Part shown: positions 26,401-33,930 of the stretch, piece after piece
Numbering within the stretch: position 1 is the first letter of the stretch
Layout of the letters: every line of letters starts with the position of its first letter
Assembly: GCA_004293645.1 (NCBI GenBank)
Contig: REAB01000072.1
Span: 1-38,547 of the forward strand
Reading direction: 5' to 3'
Source of the DNA: Cytophagia bacterium
GTDB taxonomy: Bacteria > Bacteroidota > Bacteroidia > Cytophagales > Spirosomataceae
DNA: 38,547 nt
Position numbers and translations under genes: made by a program
Notes under the pieces: model-generated
What the model saw: the letters and a program-made list of their open reading frames with translations, nothing else
What the model was told of the DNA's origin: nothing
The model's database searches: none

Positions 26401-26498
26401 TTTGAAAAAAGCCCTTCCCATCTTACCGATTTGGTAATACAAAGTCCATTCGATTCGGATAGCGAAAGGGAATCAAAAAGCTGATTAAAAGGGTTCAC
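23430..26498 (-). CDS. N6-adenine DNA methyltransferase (Eco57I / type IIG-like, COG1002)
   Basis: The protein has about 1022 residues. The methyltransferase core has AYYTPSFLVNYIL, motif I VIDPTCGSGIFLVEAFRRV near residue 330, IYGIDKDPDAVNVAMFSLYI, and motif IV FIIGNPPWG near 450. The C-terminal half should contain target recognition. The N-terminal 130 residues (NPYAFFVFNNEPLILFFEES) resemble the nuclease part of type IIG enzymes, but the D and E-x-K residues are not visible. Cleavage may therefore be delegated to the adjacent gene. A TTG at 26528 would lengthen it, but that codon sits inside the likely -7 box, so GTG 26498 is preferred. The region is visibly AT-rich and probably acquired. 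Confidence 0.85.
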   Translation of the reverse strand: MNPFNQLFDSLSLSESNGLCITKSVRWEGLFSKKVEQTLQVINPYAFFVFNNEPLILFFEESQNKSEVHKLCWNFNVTPIIFFVSDTDIAIYNGFELENANSVNPLLKKIANGEQKKAFSFWNIVSGNTFQEYQNELTTENRVDKKLLSNIKATREQLIKGGLLSTLVNNLIGRLIFVRYLIDRKVQVGFRLSDGRLLDQNSFLTIIESNNELYDLFKYLKTKFKGDLFPITTDEIQSLNSTHLKTLYHLFNGDEIKSGQISLFNIYNFEILPIEFISNIYEYFMGDDKKKTQKAYYTPSFLVNYILDETVSTYFGNQPDKDYCKVIDPTCGSGIFLVEAFRRVVGQYEKIHGKITNGNSYKLKEILTNNIYGIDKDPDAVNVAMFSLYITLLDYQHPKDIEHFEFPTLLNTNFFVQDVFDFYDPTLFNNAIDENYVTKLYGTDFQFIIGNPPWGNLPDSPYLDYIKKRSKKEKTVIKIADKQFAPAFLLRLSDFCSADTVCAVVVNSKMLYNQKAYHFRAYYLKNFFIDSIFEMSPVRKDVFNGNDRSSKGAIAPAAVLFYRHAKDGEITNDNEVTHVSVKYNIFYNLLKQLVIEKNDVKKLKQSNFINNDWVWKVLLYGNVLDYYFIKRLKTGYEYFISHILNNKELFLIGQGLTIGKVENRNGNSKHLNGKDILDINNNGILPFSVQVNLTKKWDLDYVQWPRNSQIYEPPMLLVKKGVDENFRIIAGLSLKSMVFTDTITSIADVQGNQLHTLRNIEGLFNSNLFAYFQLNTSSTIGVEREQIFQEDTFAFPYTFSENLSQIAEQIEDKLKAIDGPVNLYNVVENGANLFVSAEQADGIKNLYEALNSEVNELYDVNDVEAALVDYAENITIPLIKNDQKVYQKASHKVGFLKQYAAIFFNHFGKIFNGRNGHYFEIEARYNRFFVCMIFKVVNQRPQDTIYINADDSLDMSFLSKLAIQEVSKNLYVQKDIRVFNETEFYIIKPNEMKCWHAAIAYSDLFAIREQMMKQSQREPVLV

Positions 26499-26525
26499 AG
26501 AAAGAATAATTATCTTTGTTTTGTA

Positions 26526-26557
26526 CAAAATTAAGCAATTTTTATGCCTATCAGAAA
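26526..26557 (-). promoter_or_regulatory. putative promoter of the methyltransferase-nuclease operon
   Basis: On the minus strand, TTTC (plus 26554-26557) and an exact -7 consensus TAATTTTG (plus 26526-26533) are 20 nt apart. The element lies just inside the right-hand direct repeat, so the cassette carries its own promoter. Confidence 0.5.
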
Positions 26558-26590
26558 AACAAAGGCTAAAATGAAAATAAAATACCCACC

Positions 26591-28624
26591 CTAACGCACC
26601 TCAAACGCCTTTTTCTCCACGCCTACGCCCGTCATTTTTAGGATTTTCCACTGCTTGGGGAGTTTGGTTTTTAACTGAACAACACCCCCATCGGTGATAT
26701 CTAAGCCCCCAAAGCCCGACAACACGCTCTGTAACATTCCGCCCGCGCCCGTGGCAAAATACGGGTTTGTACCGCCTGCCGCCTCCGAAAGCACCCCAAA
26801 AGGCGGCACTTTGTTGGGTAGGTAGCCTTTCTGAAAATAGGTATAAGCCTTTTCGGGTTCGCCCAATCTCGACCATATTGTGGAGAGAATAGCCACGCCC
26901 ATGGCAGGGCCTTCGGGCGAATAGCGCGGCTCATAGTAAGCCATGTCTTTGCGAATAGTAACCTCGTCTTTGACAATATTGAGCGGGTAAGCCAACAAAT
27001 TAACATCGGCTTGCTTGATAACTACACCGTCGTAAGTGGCATTTTCTTTGGTTGTGCCGTCGGCAAATTTCAGAATCGGAATGTTGTCGGCTACGTGCTT
27101 CCAGTCGGGGTTGGGAGTCATACCCAGCTCCGTGGCTGCTTGGGCGGCAAAGTTCAAAACGGTTTTGGCCATGCCGTTCGTAAAGGCATTGTTGTCGATA
27201 TTTTCTTGCCATTCGTTCGAGCCAATCACATTTTTGATGTCGTAACGCCCTGGCCCATTGCGTTCTACGCGGCTACACCAAAATTCGGCTACTTCTTTCA
27301 TAAGCGGAAAGCCTTTTTCGCGCAGCCACACTTTATCTTTGGTTACTTGGTAATATTTCCAAGTAGCCCAACCTATACAACCCGTAATGTGGTGCTGAAA
27401 TGGCCCTGTCAATGCCCAAACGGGCGTGTCTTCGCCACCACTCTCTGCCGACTCCCACGGAAACATCGCGCCTTTGTAGCCGTGTTCGTAGGCGTTGCGT
27501 TTGGCCATTTCGAGGCGGTCGAAGCGATAATCTAAAATCGAACGGGCAATGTCGGGTTGGAGTATCAACAGCGGCGGGTACATCCACAACTCGGTGTCCC
27601 AAAATACGTGTCCGTTGTAGCCCAATCCCGACAAACCCATGGGCGATAAGCTCAAACGACTGCCCTCGCGCACAAAGCTGTACAAGTGATAAAGCGCAAA
27701 CCGCACGTCGCGCTGGGCTTGCAAATCGCCCTCAATCTGAATGTCCGACTCCCAGAGTTTTTCCCAGGCTGCCTCGTGAAATTTAACCAAACGGTCGCGG
27801 CCTTCCAACTTGGCAAAGATGGTCAAACGCTCGGCTTCGTTGAGCGGAAACTCGTTGTGTACGCTCGAAATAGCCGAACCAGCCACGCAAAAACGGTATT
27901 TTTGCCCCGCTTTTAAGTTTTTGTAAAACTTCAAAAGGTGCATATTGTTGTCCCAATCTTCGTGAATGAGGCGGGGTTCTTGGCCGTGTGGCTCGTCAAA
28001 CAAAAAACTGTTGGAAGCCGCCACAGTTACCTTGCCCGTGGGGCTTTTGGCCACCGAACTCAACAACGGAATGCTCACGTGCGGGCGGTCTATTTCGCTG
28101 TATAAATTCCGAATGTCGTTTAAATGGGCGGGGGCTTCTATCACGCTCGCTGGCACTACTTCCACGTCTTTTTTGGCCGTTAGTTCTACTTCTACCAACG
28201 CCGTAAAAGGCAACTGCCGCAGCGACATCACGGTGTGTTTTACGCTCAGTTTATCGCCCACGTCAAAAGTAGTAACGAGTGCGGCGCGTTTCATGTCGAG
28301 CGTTTGGGCGTAGTTTTTAATATCGGCAATGCCAATGCGCCGCTTGTCCACGTCCAAATACATATTGACGTGGTTAAACGATTTCAAGATGTTGGAAACC
28401 CGCCCCCGCTGATAATAGTCGTACACGCCGTTCAGTACCACATCTTGCACTTGCATGGGCTGCGGCGACGACACAATACCCACCATGCCGTTGGCCACTG
28501 TTACGCCAAAATATTTAGCTGGATTGATGTCGGCGGCCACAATTTGCCACGGAGAGGTGTTTTGGGAATGAATAATGGATAATGAAAAATGGATAATGAG
28601 CAGGGTCAGCAGTAATTTTTTCAT
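26591..28624 (-). CDS. secreted glycoside hydrolase family 65 protein (acid trehalase / PGGHG-like)
   Basis: The 677-residue protein has an N-terminal signal peptide (MKKLLLTLLIIHFSLSIIHS). A GH65 beta-sandwich and an (alpha/alpha)6 barrel follow. The barrel block HVFWDTELWMYPPLLILQPD, then GYKGAMFPWESAESGGEDTP, and IGSNEWQENIDNNAFTNGM match the branch of acid trehalases and glucosylgalactosyl-hydroxylysine glucosidases rather than the phosphorylases. It should act in the periplasm or outside the cell on an alpha-glucoside. Its last 59 bp are the right-hand copy of the repeat flanking the methyltransferase cassette; the stop codon here is TAG, against TAA in the displaced copy. Confidence 0.88.
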   Translation of the reverse strand: MKKLLLTLLIIHFSLSIIHSQNTSPWQIVAADINPAKYFGVTVANGMVGIVSSPQPMQVQDVVLNGVYDYYQRGRVSNILKSFNHVNMYLDVDKRRIGIADIKNYAQTLDMKRAALVTTFDVGDKLSVKHTVMSLRQLPFTALVEVELTAKKDVEVVPASVIEAPAHLNDIRNLYSEIDRPHVSIPLLSSVAKSPTGKVTVAASNSFLFDEPHGQEPRLIHEDWDNNMHLLKFYKNLKAGQKYRFCVAGSAISSVHNEFPLNEAERLTIFAKLEGRDRLVKFHEAAWEKLWESDIQIEGDLQAQRDVRFALYHLYSFVREGSRLSLSPMGLSGLGYNGHVFWDTELWMYPPLLILQPDIARSILDYRFDRLEMAKRNAYEHGYKGAMFPWESAESGGEDTPVWALTGPFQHHITGCIGWATWKYYQVTKDKVWLREKGFPLMKEVAEFWCSRVERNGPGRYDIKNVIGSNEWQENIDNNAFTNGMAKTVLNFAAQAATELGMTPNPDWKHVADNIPILKFADGTTKENATYDGVVIKQADVNLLAYPLNIVKDEVTIRKDMAYYEPRYSPEGPAMGVAILSTIWSRLGEPEKAYTYFQKGYLPNKVPPFGVLSEAAGGTNPYFATGAGGMLQSVLSGFGGLDITDGGVVQLKTKLPKQWKILKMTGVGVEKKAFEVR
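26595..26653 (-). repeat. right direct repeat of the methyltransferase cassette (GH65 3' end in place)
   Basis: The copy partner of 22702-22760 (58/59 identical) lies within the functional GH65 gene. Identity stops exactly at the last Arg codon on one side (CGT TAG here, CGG TAA there) and after CCACTG on the other. Confidence 0.93.
28564..28600 (-). repeat. heptamer-like array encoding the signal-peptide core of the secreted GH65
   Basis: On the minus strand the sequence reads as five 7-nt units: CATTATC, CATTTTT, CATTATC, CATTATT, CATTCCC. Together they encode most of the hydrophobic stretch IIHFSLSIIHS of the export signal. Confidence 0.7.
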
Positions 28625-28781
28625 GATGAAGGTATGCTTCTTATTTTGTAATTATTTGGTCAAATATTTTGATTTCACAAAGAACGGTAAATATAAGCCA
28701 AGAATCGTTTGAAGGTTGCTTTTGGCCGTAAATTGGCTTTGGTAAAGTGTATTTTTAGACCTGAACCTTTGAAAATAAGCA

Positions 28782-28812
28782 TTGGCAAAGTTGAACCAAT
28801 TGGATAGCTTTG
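28782..28812 (+). promoter_or_regulatory. Bacteroidota-type promoter of the S9 peptidase gene
   Basis: TTG at 28782-28784, 20 nt of spacer, and an exact -7 box TAGCTTTG at 28805-28812. The start codon lies 28 nt after the box, giving a leader of roughly 20 nt. Confidence 0.62.
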
Positions 28813-28840
28813 CAATTCAAAACTCCCATTCTTCAAAAAC

Positions 28841-30997
28841 ATGAAAAAACGCTCCGCGCTCATTTTATTGTTGTTTTTTGCAACGCTCTTCTCAAACACA
28901 GGCGGCCTATTTGCCCAAACTGCCAAACAAAAAGTAACCGTAACAGACTTGACCCGAATCAAACAAATTGGGACAATTGCGGCATCGCCCGACGGCAAGA
29001 AAGCCATTTTTGCCGTCAAAAGTAGCGAGCCGAACGAAGAAAATAAACTCGAATACGAGTACAAAGTTCACGTTTATTTAACTGATTTTCAAAGTATTAA
29101 ACAAATTACGCGCGGTTCAGAAAGCGTGAGTGGGGCCATTTGGTCGCCCGATTCTAAGCAAATTGCTTTTGTGAGAAATGTCAAAGCCAAGTCGCAGATT
29201 TTTGTAATGCCTCTTGAAGGCGGCGAGGCTTTTCAGCTAACCGATTCAAAATACGGCGCGTCGAGCCCCAATTGGTCGAAAGACGGTTCAAAGATTTTGT
29301 TTAGCGTCAATCTTTCTTTGGGCGAACTTCTAAAAGATTCGGTTTTGAATCCTTCAAAAAATGTTCCTGCTTGGTCGTTAGAAAAGCCTGGCTTCAACAA
29401 CAACGAATTTTTAAAACCCAACAAAAATCTAAAACCCAATCCTGACGGCACCATCGAGGAAATCAGGGCGTACTTAGACAAAGACGTAGAAGACAAAAAA
29501 GCCAAAGTTTTCAATCGTTTGCGTTTTCAAGGCGAAGCCACCACCCAGCCCGATTTGTCGTTCAGCCATCTTTTTGTGATTGAGGCCAAAGAGGGTGCCA
29601 AAGCAACGCCGCTTACCAAAGGTTTTTCGAGCTACAATGGCGGAACTTGGCTCGAAAATGGGCAGGTTTTGAGCAGCACCAGTTTGGATTCTTTGCAACA
29701 CCCCGACCGCGAACAAGACGATAAGACGCTGTTAATCAGCTCCAATGGTACACAAAAAATATTTTTGAGCGAAAAAGGTAAATCTTTCAACAGTGTTTTG
29801 TTTTCGCCCGACGGCAAAAGTGTTTTGTTTGTCAAGTCTGCCTCCGACGGCGTAAACATTGGCGAATTGTTTGTGGCCAATGCCGATGCAAGCAACCCAA
29901 AAGCGGTAAAATTTGACCGCTCAATTGCACAAATCATGTGGTCGAAAGATTCTAAATTTGTTTACTTCACTGCCCAATCAAATGGTGGGCAACCACTCTA
30001 TCGCCTCGATGCCAAAACCTTGAAAACGGAGCAATTAACCGATTTTGATTCGGGCATTACTGGCTTTGATGTATTGGCCGACAAAATTGTGTACGCCAAA
30101 ACCGAAGTAGCCAACCCCAACGAGCTTTACGTGGCCGACTTGCAAATGAAAAACGCCCTAAAACTCAGTTCGGTAAACGATTGGGTAACAAATAAGGCGT
30201 TGAGTTTTCCCGAAAAAAGGGTTTATACCAACTCCAAAGGCCAAAAAGTGGAATATTGGTTAATGAAACCCAGCAACTTGGAAGCAGGCAAAAAATATCC
30301 GTTGCTGCTCAATATGCACGGCGGACCAAGCGCCATGTGGGGGCCAGGCGAGTTTTCGATGTGGCACGAATTGCAATATTTTTGCGCGCAGGGATACGGC
30401 GTGGTTTACGCCAATCCACGGGGGTCGGGCGGTTATGGCTTAGATTTCTTGCGGGCCAACGTCAAAGATTGGGGAACAGGCCCCGCCGAAGATGTACTTG
30501 CCGCCGCAACCGATGCCGCCAAACAGGCATGGGTTGATACGGCCCGTCAGGTAATTACGGGCGGCTCGTACGCGGGCTACCTAACGGCTTGGATTGTGGC
30601 ACACGACCACCGCTTCAAGGCGGCTTTTGCCCAACGTGGCGTGTACGATTTAACCACGTTTTTGGGCGAAGGTAACGCCTGGCGGTTGATTCCGAGTTAT
30701 TTTAACCTTCCATGGAACGACAAAACAGAAGGCGTTTTAACCTCAAATTCGCCTTATTCTTTTGTAGATAAAATTCGTACGCCGTTGCTCATTAAACACG
30801 GCGAAAACGACCTTCGTACGGGCATAATTCAGAGCGAAATGATGTACAAATCGCTAAAAATACTGGGCAAAGAAGTAGAATACGTCCGAATGCCTGGGGC
30901 AACGCACGAGCTTTCGCGCACGGGCAACGTTCGCCAGAGAATTGACCGTATGTTGCGTATTTATGAATTTTTTGAAAGATTTGTAGGAAGTAAGTAA
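28841..30997 (+). CDS. S9-family prolyl-oligopeptidase-like serine peptidase (secreted)
   Basis: The 718-residue protein has a signal peptide (ALILLLFFATLFSNTGGLFAQ). An N-terminal beta-propeller follows with repeated SPDGK/SPDSK motifs (IAASPDGKKAIF, IWSPDSKQIAF, LFSPDGKSVLF). A C-terminal alpha/beta-hydrolase peptidase domain completes it. The catalytic Ser576 is in GGSYAGYLT, Asp657 in GENDLRT and His689 in GATHELSRTG. The relatives are dipeptidyl-peptidase-5 and acylaminoacyl-peptidase types that trim oligopeptides in the periplasm. The last 37 nt overlap the convergent CPBP gene. It stands alone, with its own promoter. Confidence 0.93.
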   Translation: MKKRSALILLLFFATLFSNTGGLFAQTAKQKVTVTDLTRIKQIGTIAASPDGKKAIFAVKSSEPNEENKLEYEYKVHVYLTDFQSIKQITRGSESVSGAIWSPDSKQIAFVRNVKAKSQIFVMPLEGGEAFQLTDSKYGASSPNWSKDGSKILFSVNLSLGELLKDSVLNPSKNVPAWSLEKPGFNNNEFLKPNKNLKPNPDGTIEEIRAYLDKDVEDKKAKVFNRLRFQGEATTQPDLSFSHLFVIEAKEGAKATPLTKGFSSYNGGTWLENGQVLSSTSLDSLQHPDREQDDKTLLISSNGTQKIFLSEKGKSFNSVLFSPDGKSVLFVKSASDGVNIGELFVANADASNPKAVKFDRSIAQIMWSKDSKFVYFTAQSNGGQPLYRLDAKTLKTEQLTDFDSGITGFDVLADKIVYAKTEVANPNELYVADLQMKNALKLSSVNDWVTNKALSFPEKRVYTNSKGQKVEYWLMKPSNLEAGKKYPLLLNMHGGPSAMWGPGEFSMWHELQYFCAQGYGVVYANPRGSGGYGLDFLRANVKDWGTGPAEDVLAAATDAAKQAWVDTARQVITGGSYAGYLTAWIVAHDHRFKAAFAQRGVYDLTTFLGEGNAWRLIPSYFNLPWNDKTEGVLTSNSPYSFVDKIRTPLLIKHGENDLRTGIIQSEMMYKSLKILGKEVEYVRMPGATHELSRTGNVRQRIDRMLRIYEFFERFVGSK

Positions 30998-31842
30998 GGC
31001 ATTTTGCCAAACCCTAAAAATTGCCGCGCGGCCAGCGTATATAGCACCATCACCACCACCCACTGCGCCATCATGAGCGGAAAATTGAGGGTGGTGGTTT
31101 CCCAAATAGTAGCACTTGGCAACGAGTTACTCGGATAACCCACCAACAAAAAAGCGTAAATATTGTTGGCCGCATGAATGCCCAACGGCAGTTCGAGGGT
31201 TTTGTCGAAAACAGTCAATAGCGCAAAAAATAGCCCTACACCCATGTAATAAATCATGGCCATACCCAGCCCCACGGCAGCTACTTCGTCGTTGGCACCG
31301 TGCAAAAAACCAAAGAATAATGTACTTGCCACTACGCCAATCCACAGGTGCCAAGAACCAACCGCCTGCATCAAATAACCCCGAATAAAAAGTTCTTCAA
31401 AGGAAGTTTGAATGGGAATAAGCACCAAGCCAATGGCAAGCGCTGGCCACCAGTCGGCAGGTTTAAAGCTCAAACGGTAATAGTTGGGCATGATAAAATA
31501 AGTGGCCAATTCTACCAAAATAGTAAGCCCCAACCACCAACCCGCCGAGGCCAAAATGCGCCTCCAACGCACTGCACTGCCCGAAATAAGCGTAAATGGC
31601 GACCGCTGATGAATATGCTTAACCACCAGCCATAATGCCAACAATCCCACCCCAAAACTCGCCAGCATGAGGCCCGTAACCCAATAAGTGGGAATGAAAT
31701 AGTCGTCGGTGTCGCGGTTGGCCAATGCCCAGCCACCTGGTAGCGACCCCAAGCTCCAAGCCAGCATGATGAGTACAAAAGAAGCCACGTAATAGCCCAA
31801 ACTATTTTTGCCGTTGCGGGCTAAGTTTACAAATTCGTTCAT
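30961..31842 (-). CDS. CPBP-family intramembrane glutamic endopeptidase
   Basis: The 293-residue membrane protein has about eight helices and the CPBP (Rce1-like) signature: Glu149 and Glu150 with Arg154 in SFEELFIRGYL, FLHG (His181), and HAANN (His223, Asn227). Such proteins cut within the membrane or process peptides; in bacteria, roles in bacteriocin immunity and protein maturation are known. The substrate is unknown. ATG 31842 is preferred over ATG 31866, because the latter lies in a duplicated operator-like sequence. Confidence 0.85.
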   Translation of the reverse strand: MNEFVNLARNGKNSLGYYVASFVLIMLAWSLGSLPGGWALANRDTDDYFIPTYWVTGLMLASFGVGLLALWLVVKHIHQRSPFTLISGSAVRWRRILASAGWWLGLTILVELATYFIMPNYYRLSFKPADWWPALAIGLVLIPIQTSFEELFIRGYLMQAVGSWHLWIGVVASTLFFGFLHGANDEVAAVGLGMAMIYYMGVGLFFALLTVFDKTLELPLGIHAANNIYAFLLVGYPSNSLPSATIWETTTLNFPLMMAQWVVVMVLYTLAARQFLGFGKMPYLLPTNLSKNS

Positions 31843-31854
31843 GGTAGATTTATC

Positions 31855-31936
31855 AAAATATGACATTTTGTCTTATTTTATTTTGCAAAAAAGCAAAAAA
31901 TATGCCATTTTGTCGCTATTTTATTTTTGTAAAAAC
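31855..31936. promoter_or_regulatory. duplicated 36-40 bp element upstream of CPBP and Hsp20 genes
   Basis: Two copies, starting at 31855 and 31897, share AATATGnCATTTTGTC followed by TATTTTATTTT and AAAA. They are 42 bp apart. The first contains the inverted repeat GACA-TTT-TGTC. The spacing of four helical turns and the position between divergent genes suggest paired binding sites for a regulator. Confidence 0.45.
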
Positions 31937-32099
31937 TTTCTTGAAATTAAATAAAGCACTGATAATCAATTGTTTGAGTTAAAAATAGTTGCCGTTTTTA
32001 TTTTTAACGCATCGAACTGGTACAGAATTTGAAGAATGGATGGCGTTGCTCAATTGAATAAGCAACTATCCAAAGCAAACAAAAATAACTTTAAAAATC

Positions 32100-32519
32100 A
32101 TGAGAACATTAGTAAGAACCAACCACGCATTTCCAACTATTTTTGGCAACGTCATGAACGATTTTTTCACGCCATCCGCCCTGAATCAATACGGTGTACC
32201 AGCGGTAAACATCATCGAAAGTAACAATGGCTTTTGGCTCGAATTGGCCGCCCCTGGCTTATCGAAAGAAGATTTTAAACTCCATCTCGAAAACAATGTT
32301 TTGACAGTTTCGGCCCAAAAGGAGCAAAAAACGGAAGAAACAACGGAGAAATTTACCCGCAAAGAGTTTTCGTTTGGCAAATTTCAACGCTCTTTTACAT
32401 TGCCACAGTCGGTAAACAGTGCAGACATTCAAGCAACCTACGTGAATGGCATTTTGAGAGTAGAATTGCCTAAAAAAGAAGAGACAAAACCATTGCAACG
32501 CCTCATCGAAATCGCCTAA
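32100..32519 (+). CDS. small heat-shock protein, Hsp20/alpha-crystallin family
   Basis: The 139-residue protein has the alpha-crystallin domain: PAVNIIESNNGFWLELAAPGLSKEDFKLHLENNVLTVSA, a charged loop (KEQKTEETTEKFTRKEFSFGKFQRSFTLP), then YVNGILRVELPKKE with the conserved G-I-L. It ends with a short tail containing LIEIA, the I-x-I-like oligomer contact. Hsp20 proteins hold unfolding proteins for ATP-dependent chaperones. The promoter region upstream contains the duplicated element at 31855-31936, and a strong terminator follows. Confidence 0.93.
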   Translation: MRTLVRTNHAFPTIFGNVMNDFFTPSALNQYGVPAVNIIESNNGFWLELAAPGLSKEDFKLHLENNVLTVSAQKEQKTEETTEKFTRKEFSFGKFQRSFTLPQSVNSADIQATYVNGILRVELPKKEETKPLQRLIEIA

Positions 32520-32524
32520 TTTGT

Positions 32525-32566
32525 GCCGTTGTCCGTGTCTTCACGGACAACGGCTTTTTATTTTTT
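32525..32566. terminator. bidirectional rho-independent terminator
   Basis: A perfect 13-bp stem, GCCGTTGTCCGTG (32525-32537) and CACGGACAACGGC (32542-32554), with a TCTT loop is followed by T5-A-T6. It lies between the convergent hsp20 and proB genes; the T-rich end overlaps the proB stop region. Confidence 0.92.
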
Positions 32567-33596
32567 AAAGTAACACAATATCGCTGGCGTTGGCTATTTC
32601 AAAGTTTTGAGTTTTTAGATTTTGGGCGATCACCGTCGAGTTTTCGCGGGCTTTGGCTACGGCAATCGGAACGTGATTTTGGTCCATAATTTCTACTACT
32701 TCGCCCGCCTCAAATTCGCCCACAACTTCTTGAATACCAACCGCTAACAGACTTTTTCGACTGCGCAAAGCCGAAGCCGCACCCGCGTCCACGCGCAGTT
32801 GTCCTGCCGCTAAGCTCCCACTTCCCAGCCACTTGTTGCGGGCCGAAAGGCTGTTTTCTTGCGGCACAAAAACTGTCCCCGTCTCTTCGCGCGTGGCTTT
32901 CAAAATGCTGTCGGACTCATTCATGCCAAAAATCACCACTTTGATGCCCATGCGCGTGGCCAATTTGGCGAAGGTAAGTTTAGAACTCATGCCGCCCAAA
33001 CCCACCGCCGATTTATCGGCCCGAACGTACTGAAAAACAGAACTAATCTGCGCTACTCGCCTGATAATTTCTCCCTTGTCGTTCATCAGCCCTCCCACCG
33101 ACGTACACAACAGGAGCGTTTCTGCCCCAAAACCTACGGCCATGAGCGTGGCCAATTCGTCGTTGTCCGAAAAAGTAAGTTCGCGGCTGCTTACCACGTC
33201 GTTTTCATTTACAATAGGTACTACCCCATTTTGCCACAATTCTTGAAACGTTTCTTTCATCTGCAAAAATTGGTCGCGGTTGGCAAAATGCCCCCGCTCG
33301 CACAGGCTCTGGGCAATCGGAATATCGTAAGGCGCAAAAAACTGGGCGTATTTATTGAGCAACAATATATTTCCAATGGCAGCGGCGGCTTTGCGTTGCG
33401 TAAGCTCGCCCGCGTAGTTTTTGACAAACGGCCTACCCGCCGCCACCGCCCCCGACGACACAATGACCAAGTGATAATTGGCGTGCAGCTGCGCCACCTG
33501 CCGGGCCATTTCGACCATCACCAGCTGGTTCAAATCGCCGTTGGGCTTGGTGATGGCCGCCGAGCCAAATTTGAGAATTAAAATAGGTTTGGACAT
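32565..33596 (-). CDS. proB: glutamate 5-kinase
   Basis: This enzyme phosphorylates glutamate to gamma-glutamyl phosphate, the first step of proline synthesis. The 343-residue protein has the amino-acid-kinase domain (ILILKFGSAAIT, VIVSSGAVAAGR, PIVNENDVVS, FSDNDELATLMA, VGLGGMSSKLTFAKLA). A C-terminal PUA-type domain follows (GQLRVDAGAASALRSRKSLLAVGI, EAGEVVEIMD). The length is a little below the usual 367 residues of the E. coli enzyme. proA is not next to it. The ATG at 33596 follows the repeat array at 33635-33930. Confidence 0.92.
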   Translation of the reverse strand: MSKPILILKFGSAAITKPNGDLNQLVMVEMARQVAQLHANYHLVIVSSGAVAAGRPFVKNYAGELTQRKAAAAIGNILLLNKYAQFFAPYDIPIAQSLCERGHFANRDQFLQMKETFQELWQNGVVPIVNENDVVSSRELTFSDNDELATLMAVGFGAETLLLCTSVGGLMNDKGEIIRRVAQISSVFQYVRADKSAVGLGGMSSKLTFAKLATRMGIKVVIFGMNESDSILKATREETGTVFVPQENSLSARNKWLGSGSLAAGQLRVDAGAASALRSRKSLLAVGIQEVVGEFEAGEVVEIMDQNHVPIAVAKARENSTVIAQNLKTQNFEIANASDIVLL

Positions 33597-33634
33597 TTCT
33601 TGATTTGTAATTTGAGGAGATTGATGAATGTAAT

Positions 33635-33930
33635 CTTGAAATTAGCTCACAGATTACTGGAATTTTCACAGATAATTCGCTCCTTTTTCTTAAAAATCTG
33701 TGCAAATCTGCACAATCTGTGAGCTAATTGTGTAACTTGAAATTAGCTCACAGATTACTGGGATTTTCACAGATAATTCGCTCCTTTTTCTTAAAAATCT
33801 GTGCAAATCTGCGCAATCTGTGAGCTAATTGTGTAACTTGAAATTAGCTCACAGATTACTGGAATTTTCACGGATAATTCGCTCCTTTTTCTTAAAAATC
33901 TGTGCAAATCTGATCTGTGAGCCAATTCAC
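33635..33930. repeat. three tandem 101-bp hairpin repeats
   Basis: Units begin at 33635, 33736 and 33837; the first two are 101 bp each and the third about 94 bp, with a shortened right arm. In unit 1 the arms AATTAGCTCACAGATT (33640-33655) and AATCTGTGAGCTAATT (33714-33729) form a perfect 16-bp stem, and an inner CACAGAT/ATCTGTG pair stacks inside. The copies differ at only a few positions. The array fills the 334-nt gap between proB and the Nudix gene, and the last copy runs up to the Nudix stop codon. No gene is seen in it. Confidence 0.95.

Noticed and set aside
26498-26528. TTG 26528 as the start of the methyltransferase
   Set aside because: That codon is part of the likely -7 box, so it would not be in the transcript; GTG 26498 is a better start.
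26544-26594. 16-residue plus-strand frame ending exactly at the right direct repeat
   Set aside because: Very short, lysine-rich from AT-rich DNA and lying across the promoter of the methyltransferase gene.
33635-33930. Hairpin array considered as a CRISPR or an integron attachment-site array
   Set aside because: The whole 101-bp unit is repeated without unique spacers, and there is no cas or integrase gene nearby.
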